Origin: an uncultured Clostridia bacterium
GTDB lineage: Bacteria > Bacillota > Clostridia > Christensenellales > CAG-314
Direction: 5' to 3'
Length of the DNA stretch: 64,000 nucleotides
Assembly: GCA_947628135.1 (NCBI GenBank)
Contig: CANQYT010000006.1
Coordinates: 1 to 64,000, forward strand
A program made the translations under genes and the position numbers. Numbering within the stretch: position 1 is the first letter of the stretch; each line of letters opens with the position of its first letter. The notes beneath the pieces were generated by a model that saw only the letters and a list, made by a program, of their open reading frames with translations, did not search any database and was not told the DNA's origin. Shown piece by piece: positions 7,930 through 16,506 of the stretch.

Positions 7930-8024
7930 AGTTTTTTCTCCTTTCTTTTATTTTTTTATATTCACTCGGCAAAGCCGAATAGATACCTTTGTGTAATTGT
8001 GTGCAATTTTGCTCAAAAAGTCCG

Positions 8025-9158
8025 TCAACGTTTGAGCAGCGTCTCTTCGGTGTCGTAGTCGAACAACTGAATGTGCTGCGTGTCCACGTAAAGAACGACC
8101 TTGTCCTCCTGCTCCACTTTGCAACGCGAGCCGCCGCGCACCACAATTTCGCTGTCCGTGCCGTCGATTGAGCAGTAAATAAGCGTTTCGTTGCCGAGTT
8201 TTTCGGTGACGTTGACGGTCGCCTTGATGGCGGCGTCGGGATAGGTCTCTGCCCAGCCCTCTCCGTAGTGAACGTCCTCGGGACGAACGCCCAACACAAA
8301 CTGACGTTTGTTTACTTCATCTACGGTGAGACGTTTGACGGTTTCGGGGTGAATGAACAGGCGGTTGCGGCCTATGCGCGCGTAGATCTTGCGGTCTTTG
8401 CCCTCGCCCTCTTCTTCCATAGTCACATCGAGGAAGTTCATCTGCGGCGTGCCGATAAAGCCCGCGACAAACTTGTTTGCAGGGTAACTGTAAAGGTTGT
8501 CCGGAGTGTCTACCTGCTGAATGAGACCGTCTTTCATAACTACGATACGAGTACCCATCGTCATAGCCTCGGTTTGGTCGTGGGTGACGTAGATGAAGGT
8601 CGCTTGCAGTTGATTGTGCAATTTGATGATCTCCGTACGCATCTGCGTGCGCATCTTTGCGTCAAGGTTGGAAAGGGGCTCGTCCAACAGGAATACCTTG
8701 GGATCGCGCACTATCGCGCGCCCAAGGGCAACACGCTGGCGCTGTCCGCCGGAAAGATTTTTGGGTTTGCGGTCGAGGTAATCTTCCAAGCCCAATATCT
8801 TTGCCGCCGCCTTTACCTTTTGCTCGATTTCCTTCTTTGGGACTTTTCTCAGGCGCAGACCGAAGGACATATTTTCAAACACCGTCATATAAGGGTACAG
8901 CGCGTAGTTTTGGAACACCATCGCTATGTCTCTGTCCTTTGGTTCTACGTTGTTGACACGTCTGTCATCGATGTACAAATCGCCTTCGCTGATCTCCTCC
9001 AACCCCGCGATCATTCTGAGGGTAGTGGATTTGCCGCAACCCGAAGGACCGACGAACACGACGAACTCTTTGTCGTGTATTTCGAGGTTGAAGTCGTGGA
9101 CCGCACGGACTCCGCCGGGGTACACTTTTGCAATGTTTTTGAGTGATATGTTTGCCAT
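8025..9158 (-). CDS. msmX: Multiple-sugar ABC transporter ATPase (MsmX/UgpC family)
   Basis: 377 residues, full length for the family. Walker [10 protein letters not shown] (37-45), Q-loop Q83, signature LSGGQ (135-139), Walker B VFLLDE (155-160), H-loop H193 and a C-terminal OB-type regulatory region from about 240 ([10 protein letters not shown]). It powers sugar import from the cytoplasmic face. It is the only ATPase in the operon although two permease pairs are encoded, so it probably serves both, as MsmX does for several importers in Bacillus. GGAGGAG lies just upstream of the ATG. A 77-bp gap separates it from the preceding glucanase-like gene. Confidence 0.95.
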   Translation of the reverse strand: MANISLKNIAKVYPGGVRAVHDFNLEIHDKEFVVFVGPSGCGKSTTLRMIAGLEEISEGDLYIDDRRVNNVEPKDRDIAMVFQNYALYPYMTVFENMSFGLRLRKVPKKEIEQKVKAAAKILGLEDYLDRKPKNLSGGQRQRVALGRAIVRDPKVFLLDEPLSNLDAKMRTQMRTEIIKLHNQLQATFIYVTHDQTEAMTMGTRIVVMKDGLIQQVDTPDNLYSYPANKFVAGFIGTPQMNFLDVTMEEEGEGKDRKIYARIGRNRLFIHPETVKRLTVDEVNKRQFVLGVRPEDVHYGEGWAETYPDAAIKATVNVTEKLGNETLIYCSIDGTDSEIVVRGGSRCKVEQEDKVVLYVDTQHIQLFDYDTEETLLKR

Positions 9159-9235
9159 TTGCTCCTCCTAAATGGTGACTGTTTTGCCACACTGATTTTT
9201 TGTTTTGTATGTTTTCCGCACGAGGCGGTTGTTGC

Positions 9236-10474
9236 TTACTCTGTCGGCTTGGACACGAAACCGAGTTTGCGCATTGCCGAACGAATTTCCGAAAGGGAAT
9301 TGAAATACTTCCACACTGTACGCTTGTAGTAGTTAGCGCCCATAAGCAGCGTTATGCCCTTGTCTATGCCGATGTAGCACTTGGCGCTCCAACCCTCGGC
9401 GGCATTGAAACTGTCGTAAAGCCCGTAACGACCGTTGAGAGCGGCGCATTGTTTGTAAAGGTGCGCCAAGTCGAGCGCGTGCTTGTCGTCGAATACGACG
9501 CTTGCCAACGCGGCATAGGGCGCAACTGTGCCGTCGGAGACGTTTTCGCTGTTGTTGTTGCCGCTGGGAGTGCTGCCTATGCGGCCGTTGTAGCCGCCGA
9601 CGACGGCGCAACTGCTCAGACCCCACACGCCCTCGGGGTACAACTTCGGTTGGGAGGCGCAAAACAATCTGTCGTTGCGCACCGCCTTGACGGAGTTGTC
9701 GAACCAATCGACGCCGAATGGGTCTGTCTTGCCCTTGAAATCCACAAAGGCGTGACTGAATTGGTGAGCGAACAGACTGCCGAACCAAGTGTGAATGAAG
9801 TCTTCGCCGTCCGCCGTTTTGCCCCAAAGTCTGCCAAAGCAGTTGTACGCCTCGTTGGCGCATTGGGCATTGTTGGCTGCCGCCAACACGTAGATCATCA
9901 GTTGCTCGGCGTAGAAATCCCAATGGACGCTCATACCGCTGTCGTAGCGCGCCATAAAGAAGTGCTTGTGCGTGGGGTCGAAGAACCAATCCCAATCGGC
10001 ACGGCGAACCAACTTGCGCGCCAATTTGAGAGTGTTGCTGCCGAAATACGACCCCGCGGTGAGCGCGCCGCAAAACAACAACGCGCTGTCTATCGTGGAA
10101 ACCTCGCAGTTGCGGTAGCGTTTGCCCTCCTCAATACCGTAAAAGTGGTACAAGAAGCCGTGATCCTGTTGCAAACCGAGCAATGTTTCCAACGTGCCGT
10201 CGCATATACTCTTGGCGGCGTCGCGCTCTATCCAACCGAAATCCGCGCCCACTGCCATTGCAGCCAGCATAAAGCCGTTTGAGGCAACGGAACAGACCTT
10301 TCTGCGGTTGGGAACGACGTCGGGCATAAGCCCAAACGTTTGCTGTTTGCGCGAGAAGTTGTCCAGAAAAAACCGAAAGCAACTTTGCATTTCGTCCAAC
10401 AGCGGTTGGTCGCACGGTCTTGTTTTCAAATGCTTGCGGGGCGCGGTCTGCGCGCCGTCGATGTGTGCGTTCAT
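9236..10474 (-). CDS. PF10091-type (GH144-like) glucanase, no signal peptide
   Basis: 412 residues. It keeps the landmarks of the putative glucoamylase family PF10091, which includes GH144 endo-beta-1,2-glucanases: GFLYHFYG, the CEVSTIDSALLFCGALTAGSYF type segment, WDFYAEQLMIYVLAA, WFGSLFAHQFSHAFVDF and CYIGIDKGITLLM. The N-terminus is hydrophilic with no export signal, so it should act in the cytoplasm on imported oligosaccharides. It starts six bases after the stop of its paralogue, with AGGAG upstream. Because the family holds several activities, beta-1,2 specificity is inferred only from the combination with GH94. Confidence 0.82.
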   Translation of the reverse strand: MNAHIDGAQTAPRKHLKTRPCDQPLLDEMQSCFRFFLDNFSRKQQTFGLMPDVVPNRRKVCSVASNGFMLAAMAVGADFGWIERDAAKSICDGTLETLLGLQQDHGFLYHFYGIEEGKRYRNCEVSTIDSALLFCGALTAGSYFGSNTLKLARKLVRRADWDWFFDPTHKHFFMARYDSGMSVHWDFYAEQLMIYVLAAANNAQCANEAYNCFGRLWGKTADGEDFIHTWFGSLFAHQFSHAFVDFKGKTDPFGVDWFDNSVKAVRNDRLFCASQPKLYPEGVWGLSSCAVVGGYNGRIGSTPSGNNNSENVSDGTVAPYAALASVVFDDKHALDLAHLYKQCAALNGRYGLYDSFNAAEGWSAKCYIGIDKGITLLMGANYYKRTVWKYFNSLSEIRSAMRKLGFVSKPTE

Positions 10475-10480
10475 TTTCTC

Positions 10481-11848
10481 CTATGCGGCGGTAATGCCCA
10501 AAGCGTTAAGCCCGTTTTGCAGATACTCGTTGCCGTTGGTGAGCGTCCAAATACCGTCAGTGACGTAGTTGTACAGCATACAAAGGGTTATGCCCTTGTC
10601 GATGCCGATGTAGGACGAGGCGTAGAAGTTCTTGTCCAGATTGTAACTGTCCACCAACCCGTAGCGACCGTTCAGTTTGCTTTCCTTGTCGAAAGCGGCA
10701 AGCGCTTCCAACGATTGCTTGGGGGTGAACACTACGCTGCCCAGCGCGCCGCAGGGCGCAACCGTCGCCACGTTGGGAAGATAGGCGTTGCGCTCGTCGG
10801 GGGCGGCTTGGGAAGGATCCCAACCGCGGATACCGCTGCCGATAAAGCCGCAGTAGCCGCTTACGCCGTCGCAAGCCGTCAGACCCCACACGCCGTTGCG
10901 GAAAGTTTTGTGGACGCCGGAGTTGTCCTTGCAGTACTCGTAGTCGGCAAGGGACGCCTGAACGGAATTTTCCCACCAATCTGTGCCTTGCTCGTCTTTT
11001 TTGTTGCGGAAATCGATAAAGGCGTGACTGAACTGATAGGTGAATATGCTGCCGAACCAACTGTAATAGAATCTGTGACCGTTGTAGTTGCCCCGTTTGC
11101 GCGTGAAAGCGTAGTACTCGGAGTCGTCAAGACGGTAAGCCTGGTTGGGGCTGCCCGCGCCGAGGACGTAGATCATCAACTGCTCTGCGTAGAAATCCCA
11201 CGGACCGCTGGGCGTGTTGCCGTTAAACGTCATAGCAATGCAGGGCTGTGTGCCGTTTTTGAGCCGCATAGACGTCCAATCGACGTTGGAATAGATTTGA
11301 TTTGCCAACCTCTCCGTCTCTCCGCCGAAGTACTCCGCGGCTGTAAGCGCGCCGCACAGCATTATTGCCGTGTCGATGGAGGAATACTCGCTGTTGGGCG
11401 AGGGCTGCGCCGTGGTCATATCCAAAAAGTGGGTAAAGAAACCGTTTTTGGTGGCTTTGGACTCGGGGTCGGTTTGAAGGGTGAGCAGCGTGTTGAGAGT
11501 ACCCTCGACGCGCGCTTGCGCCTCCGTCTTGGTTACATAGCCCCGCTCTGCGCCGATGACGTAGGCGGCAAGACCGAAGCCTACCGAAGCGATGGACGCA
11601 GGGCTGTCGTTGTCGCCGTACGCCTGCACGTAATTTGCGCGATCGGCAACAAGACCGTAGGCGGGAGAACCCTCGCGCGTTTGCGTTTCGTTCCAGAAGA
11701 AATCAAAACTGCCGCGCATTTCCTTGTCTATCAAATTGCCGTACTTGTTTATCAACTGCTCCTTGGTGGGCTCGCCGCAGGCGGCAAAGCACCCCAACAG
11801 CAGAAGGACAAGCAGTATTATACATATGGGTTGGAGATATTTCTTCAT
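10481..11848 (-). CDS. PF10091-type (GH144-like) glucanase lipoprotein
   Basis: 455 residues with a lipoprotein signal (helix 7-20, lipobox FAAC, Cys24). The catalytic region repeats the PF10091 landmarks seen in its neighbour: FDFFWNET, GFFTHFLD, SSIDTAIMLCGALTAAEYF, WDFYAEQLMIYVLGAGSP, WFGSIFTYQFSHAFIDF and SYIGIDKGITLCM. It is probably an exo-facing endo-glucanase that cuts the polymer into pieces for the operon's transporters. It lies 10 bp after a permease gene and 6 bp before the cytoplasmic paralogue. The two are tandem paralogues now separated by location; exact linkage specificity is not provable here. Confidence 0.85.
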   Translation of the reverse strand: MKKYLQPICIILLVLLLLGCFAACGEPTKEQLINKYGNLIDKEMRGSFDFFWNETQTREGSPAYGLVADRANYVQAYGDNDSPASIASVGFGLAAYVIGAERGYVTKTEAQARVEGTLNTLLTLQTDPESKATKNGFFTHFLDMTTAQPSPNSEYSSIDTAIMLCGALTAAEYFGGETERLANQIYSNVDWTSMRLKNGTQPCIAMTFNGNTPSGPWDFYAEQLMIYVLGAGSPNQAYRLDDSEYYAFTRKRGNYNGHRFYYSWFGSIFTYQFSHAFIDFRNKKDEQGTDWWENSVQASLADYEYCKDNSGVHKTFRNGVWGLTACDGVSGYCGFIGSGIRGWDPSQAAPDERNAYLPNVATVAPCGALGSVVFTPKQSLEALAAFDKESKLNGRYGLVDSYNLDKNFYASSYIGIDKGITLCMLYNYVTDGIWTLTNGNEYLQNGLNALGITAA

Positions 11849-11858
11849 ATAGCCTCTC

Positions 11859-13466
11859 TTATTCGCCCGTTATACCCGCTTTGTCTATGCCGTCGACAAA
11901 GTACTTTTGGGTGAAGAAGAACATTATTATCAGCGGCAACACGTTGAGAAGCGTGCCTGCCATATAGATAGCGTCGTTGACGGATTTGCCCGTTGTGGAA
12001 TCTGCACCGCCTCCGAAGGCGTTGTTGAATGCCTCTCTGAAACGCTGCAACTGCAAGGGCAGGGTGTAATCGGGCTGTCCGATATACACCTGAGTAAGTA
12101 CCGTCTCGTTGTAGTACCACACCACCGAAAGCAGGAAACTGAGCAGTATTGCGGGTACGGCGGCGGGCAGACCTATGCGGGTGAATATCTGGAAAGAATT
12201 TGCACCGTCGATCTTGGCTGCCTCCACGACGGAATCGGGTATGCCGCGGAAGAATTGATAGAATATCAATATGAATACCGCAGATTTTATTCCTTGACCC
12301 AATGCCGCGGGCACAATGAAACTAAGCACGTTACCCGAGAAATGCAGGTTGGTAAAGATGACCAACTGCGGGAACATTGTAAGTTGCGGCGGAATGATAA
12401 AGGTGAGTATTATCAGACCGAACAGCACCTTTTTGCCCGGGAAGCGGAAACGCGCAAGACCGTAGGCTGTAAGACAGCAAGCCGCCGTTTGGAACAGCGC
12501 GGGCAACACCGAAATGTACGCCGTGCGAGCAAGCGTACCGAAAAAGTTGACCGCCTGCGCCGCTTCGCTGTAATTGCTCCATTTCCACTCCGTGGGCCAA
12601 TAGGTGACCAACGGGTTGATGACGTCGCTTTCGCCCATCAACGAATAAGCAAGCATATACAGCATCGGGTAGATGTACACAAAGCCGAACAATATGAGCA
12701 ACGTGTAGCATACGATGAGTTGAATCGCGCCTTTCTTTTCGTTGTTGCCGAGAAGCGCGGTTTTCCACTCGTCCTTGGTGCGGCGGCGGAAGAAATGCGC
12801 AAAACGGCTTCTCATCAGAGTAACCTCGTCCACCTCTGCCTCTGCGTCCTCTTCGGAGTCGGCAAAGACGGGCTGTTCTTCGGCGTTGTCCGTTGCAACG
12901 TCGGCTGTGACGGCAACGGACTTGGGAGTCGCAGTGACCGTTGCCTCGTCAATAGTCGTTTGCTCGGCGGGCAGAGTCCCTTCGGGGGTTTCGGCTGCCT
13001 TTTCGGCACGGCGACGGGCGCGCTTTTGCGCCGCTTTGAGTTTTGCCTCTACGCACAGCGTCCACAGCATTTTGAAGAATACGCCTACGTTTTTGAAAAA
13101 TCTGACGGTCTTGTGCCAGGCGTTTACCCAAAAATCACGGATACGATGTCCCAAACCGACAAAGTAATTGCGTATTTTGCCGCCCAACATCACAAAGAAA
13201 TTTTTTAAGCGCTCGCCGAAACTCTCTTTTTCGGATTCGGTTTCGGGTGCGGCGTCCTCGGTTGAAGCGTCCTGTGCGGGGGACGCGGTGGTCGGGGTCT
13301 CGGCGGTTTCGGCTGCCTCCGTAAGAGTTTCCTGCGCCGCGGGCATATCGGCGACATCTACCGACTGCTCTGTCGGTTCAACGTCCGCCGCGCGCTGTTC
13401 GTCGAGATTTTGCAGCGCTTCATTGTTGAGACTTTCGTCTTTCGGGGCGTGAATGCGTTTTTTCAT
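11859..13466 (-). CDS. Sugar ABC permease (MsmG/YcjP type) with a long N-terminal extension
   Basis: 535 residues from ATG at 13466, which overlaps the upstream permease stop as ATGA and has GGAGGGTGAAG before it. The open frame extends further but would overlap that gene. Canonical permeases of this type have about 280 residues. Here the first membrane helix begins near residue 247 and the EAA loop (EAAKIDGANSFQIF) is in the normal C-terminal place. The first 240 residues are an acidic Ala/Thr/Glu-rich stretch, amphipathic basic helices (about 84-158, rich in Phe/Arg/Lys) and a second acidic stretch, all presumably cytoplasmic. The permease core forms the import channel with the preceding gene product. 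The extension's role is unknown. Confidence 0.92.
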   Translation of the reverse strand: MKKRIHAPKDESLNNEALQNLDEQRAADVEPTEQSVDVADMPAAQETLTEAAETAETPTTASPAQDASTEDAAPETESEKESFGERLKNFFVMLGGKIRNYFVGLGHRIRDFWVNAWHKTVRFFKNVGVFFKMLWTLCVEAKLKAAQKRARRRAEKAAETPEGTLPAEQTTIDEATVTATPKSVAVTADVATDNAEEQPVFADSEEDAEAEVDEVTLMRSRFAHFFRRRTKDEWKTALLGNNEKKGAIQLIVCYTLLILFGFVYIYPMLYMLAYSLMGESDVINPLVTYWPTEWKWSNYSEAAQAVNFFGTLARTAYISVLPALFQTAACCLTAYGLARFRFPGKKVLFGLIILTFIIPPQLTMFPQLVIFTNLHFSGNVLSFIVPAALGQGIKSAVFILIFYQFFRGIPDSVVEAAKIDGANSFQIFTRIGLPAAVPAILLSFLLSVVWYYNETVLTQVYIGQPDYTLPLQLQRFREAFNNAFGGGADSTTGKSVNDAIYMAGTLLNVLPLIIMFFFTQKYFVDGIDKAGITGE

Positions 13467-14347
13467 TTCTTCACCCTCCTTTCGTGTTTTTTGAAGATCA
13501 GCACGGACAAACCGAGAAGCGCGAGCATCACTATAAAGTAGATCCACGCCATTGCAGACGAGTATCCGAAGCCGCCTGTCGCGCCTTGCTGCGTGTAGGC
13601 GCTTGTTATGCGCATTACTATCGGGTTGAGGGAGAACACCGACTGCATTACTACCGTGAATACCACGTTAAGCACGATAGTCGGGTTGAGCGCAGGCAGG
13701 GTGAGTTTCCAGAACATCTCCCACTTGGACGCGCCGTCTATCTGCGCCGCCTCGTACATATTTTTGTCCATCTTTTGCAGACCCGTCATAAACACCAATA
13801 TCTGAATACCGCTGAACCACAGTATCATTATGAATTCGCTCGTGAGGAATTGCAGCGCGTCCAACAGGAACTGCGGCACAGTGCCCGCAAGCGACTCGAA
13901 ATTGATGAGTTCCTCTATACCCGGGAAGGACGCAACGCCCTGCTCGATAAAGATACCGATGACCGGACCGCTGGTGATGATAACGGGCAAAAAGAATACC
14001 GTACGGAAAAATCCCGTGCCCTTCAACTTGCTGTTGAGCAACATAGCAAGTATCAGCGATATTACCGTGATGACAGGTACGTACAGCACCAACTTGATGA
14101 CGTAGTCTTTGATGTCATTGAGGAAATCCGTATCCTTGGTCAACGCGTAGATATAGTTGCTGAATCCCACGCTCTCCGTTTGGAAGCCCGAATCCACGCT
14201 GACGTTGCTGAAACTGAAAATCAGAGTTTGTATTATCGGGTAGAGGGTGAACACCATAAAGCCCACAAGCCACAGGGCGCAAAAACCGTATCCCGACAAT
14301 ATATCTGAACGCGAATATTGAGTTTTGGGTTTTTTGTTGTTTTTCAT
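13463..14347 (-). CDS. Sugar ABC permease (LplB/MsmF type)
   Basis: 294 residues, six predicted membrane helices and the cytoplasmic loop EAAQIDGASKWEMFWKLTLP that docks with the ATPase. Four-base overlap with the next permease indicates a heterodimer. It forms the second of two permease pairs in the operon and lies 32 bp after the DUF5696-like gene. Confidence 0.94.
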   Translation of the reverse strand: MKNNKKPKTQYSRSDILSGYGFCALWLVGFMVFTLYPIIQTLIFSFSNVSVDSGFQTESVGFSNYIYALTKDTDFLNDIKDYVIKLVLYVPVITVISLILAMLLNSKLKGTGFFRTVFFLPVIITSGPVIGIFIEQGVASFPGIEELINFESLAGTVPQFLLDALQFLTSEFIMILWFSGIQILVFMTGLQKMDKNMYEAAQIDGASKWEMFWKLTLPALNPTIVLNVVFTVVMQSVFSLNPIVMRITSAYTQQGATGGFGYSSAMAWIYFIVMLALLGLSVLIFKKHERRVKK

Positions 14348-14379
14348 AGCCGTTTAGAATTGTTTTTGATTTTCGTCGG

Positions 14380-16506
14380 TCATTGTACCGCTACGGCAGA
14401 TTGCGCTTCCACCGTCACGCCGTTGTAGACGTAGGGTTGAGAGGAATAGTTGACTACCGTTTTGTAACCGTTGGAATAGGTGTTGATATACACCTCTTGT
14501 CCGTCCGCCTTTTCTCTGCGAATTATCTGCGCGCCTACCACGTTTTGCAGTACGGCGCTGACGTCCTCATAGGTCTGACGCACGGTATAACTCCAAACTT
14601 CGTAGGAGGAGGTGAATATGCTTTGACTGTCCGTGCCGTAAAGTTCGATGGCGTCCTCCTTGGTGAGAACAAAGGAGGGATACACGTTGCTGTCGATGAG
14701 GCGCAATGTGAGACTCGTGCCCGTGTAGTCCAAATTGAGCGCTGTGGAGTACATCGGGACGTAGCCGCCCAACACCATCTGCAAGAAAGGTACGCTTTCC
14801 GTCTCGATGAGGTAGGCGGAGTACTCGATGGGCGTGTCGATGTAACTGTCCATAACGTTGAACATATAACTGTTGGGGTTGGACAGCGCAATGCTCACAC
14901 CGGCGTTTTTGACAAGTTCTACCGTTTGCTTGATGAGATCGGTGCGGGTGAACGCTTCCGTCTTGTAACCGCCGAACAGCAAGCCTCCGAGGTTGGTCGC
15001 CTCCAAACCCGCGTTGTAACCGTCCAGGCGGGAAACGTCGTTTTTTAAAAGCTTCGCCGTGTAGGAGGGTTTCAGCAAACTGAAAGTGGCGGTAGAACCC
15101 GCACGGGTGTCATTCAGCACAACGAACTGTTCAGAAATGTTCTGCACCAAGTTGGCGTTGGAAACTCCCGCTCTGTCGTAGGCGCGAACGTAATCCACGG
15201 TAAAGTTGAAAGGCACATCCAACATAGCAAGTCTCGAACCCAAGTTGCGATAGCCCGCTTTGTTCGCCATAGGGAATACCGACGGCTTTGAGCCGCCCAA
15301 ACCGCCGCGTTGATAGCCCGTGACCGCAACCGTAAGCCCCTTGCAGTAGTAGGAGACGCTTTCCGCCGTTTGAAGCACAAAGTCGGGGTCGGTCATATTG
15401 ACGGTCTCGCGTCCGAACATCGAGGGCTTGTTGTCTGCCATCAAGAATTGCAAACGCATACCCACATTGTCGACCTTCTTCTTGTCGAGGTCGAGATAGT
15501 TGTCGCGATAGAGCGCGGCAACGTCGGCAATGTTGACGTCGGGTTCGCTCATCAAGTTGAAGTCCACACAGGCGTCAAAGTGGTTGCGCTCATCCTGAAA
15601 ATCGTTGGTGTGAGTTTTGGAATCGAGAAAACGGTCGTACTCCTGACGATAGATGAAGCGGAAACCCGTGCGGTTGTAAGGTATACGCGAAATACCGCTT
15701 GTACCGGCGGTGATGTTGGCGTACTCCGCACCCTCGGCAGCCACCGTCATAGTGCTGTGATCGCTGTACATTGTGGCAACCACGGGCATTGTGATGCGAT
15801 GCGGCTCGTTTGCGCGCGAGGTGGGCGCAGTGATGCCGATGTCGTTGCCGTACACGCGTTGAGAGTACTCGTTTTGAGCGTTGCCCGGCGTGTTGAGGTC
15901 GATGAGCGCGCCGCTGCCGTCGGGAATGAATATTTTGCCGCCCTCAACGGTCTGATAACTGCTGTCGAAGTAGGGATAGATGGCAATTTGCTCCAACTTG
16001 TAGGCGGACGTTTCCTTTATCGACGAATCGGGCACGGTGACGCTTAACTTGTCGCCGGTCAAGCGCACCTCCACCTTGAAGGAGATGCTTATGTCCGTCA
16101 GACGAACGGTGGCGTCAAAGCCGTCTCCCCTTTCCACAAATTCACGTTCCCTGATGGGCTGTGTGGTGATACGCGTGATGGGACGATCGTACCGAGTGGA
16201 GTTGCCTCTGCGGAAAGAACGATACATCACATACAGCCCGTCCTCGATGTTTTTGTCGTTAGTCTCGGCGTCGTCGGGGTCTAACTTGCCGCTTGTCCAT
16301 TCGATATCGCCCTTTTTGAGGGAGAGATTGAGGTTTGACTTGTTGACGGTGAGTTCGTAGTCGCCAACGGTGCAGGTGTAGAAGCCTTCCGCACCGCCGC
16401 CTTCCTCCGCAAGCGTAGAAGGCTCGCTCTCGGCGGCGATGGCTACGCCGACCGTGGAGCAGACGACAACTATTGCCAACAGGAGAAATAACAGTTTTTT
16501 ACGCAT
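14380..16506 (-). CDS. Exported DUF5696-like protein
   Basis: 708 residues from the ATG at 16506, chosen because AGGGAG precedes it and the upstream ATG lies inside the preceding gene. A Sec signal (MRKKLLFLLLAIVVVC) ends near AIAA-ES. The body shows the pattern I associate with DUF5696: IFIPDGSGALIDLN followed by YSQRVYGNDIG. These proteins commonly lie beside binding-protein-dependent sugar transporters and YIP1 proteins. The C-terminal half looks like a large alpha/beta domain with SNPNSYMFNVMD, and could be a distant glycosidase-like barrel. It overlaps the upstream YIP1 gene by eight bases, so translation is coupled. Function unknown; a role in surface handling of the imported glycan is inferred from context. 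Confidence 0.82.
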   Translation of the reverse strand: MRKKLLFLLLAIVVVCSTVGVAIAAESEPSTLAEEGGGAEGFYTCTVGDYELTVNKSNLNLSLKKGDIEWTSGKLDPDDAETNDKNIEDGLYVMYRSFRRGNSTRYDRPITRITTQPIREREFVERGDGFDATVRLTDISISFKVEVRLTGDKLSVTVPDSSIKETSAYKLEQIAIYPYFDSSYQTVEGGKIFIPDGSGALIDLNTPGNAQNEYSQRVYGNDIGITAPTSRANEPHRITMPVVATMYSDHSTMTVAAEGAEYANITAGTSGISRIPYNRTGFRFIYRQEYDRFLDSKTHTNDFQDERNHFDACVDFNLMSEPDVNIADVAALYRDNYLDLDKKKVDNVGMRLQFLMADNKPSMFGRETVNMTDPDFVLQTAESVSYYCKGLTVAVTGYQRGGLGGSKPSVFPMANKAGYRNLGSRLAMLDVPFNFTVDYVRAYDRAGVSNANLVQNISEQFVVLNDTRAGSTATFSLLKPSYTAKLLKNDVSRLDGYNAGLEATNLGGLLFGGYKTEAFTRTDLIKQTVELVKNAGVSIALSNPNSYMFNVMDSYIDTPIEYSAYLIETESVPFLQMVLGGYVPMYSTALNLDYTGTSLTLRLIDSNVYPSFVLTKEDAIELYGTDSQSIFTSSYEVWSYTVRQTYEDVSAVLQNVVGAQIIRREKADGQEVYINTYSNGYKTVVNYSSQPYVYNGVTVEAQSAVAVQ

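Noticed and set aside
6226..8058. 610-codon open frame on the plus strand
   Set aside because: Antisense to the operon's last lipoprotein and the end of the ATPase gene; no motif and no ribosome site.
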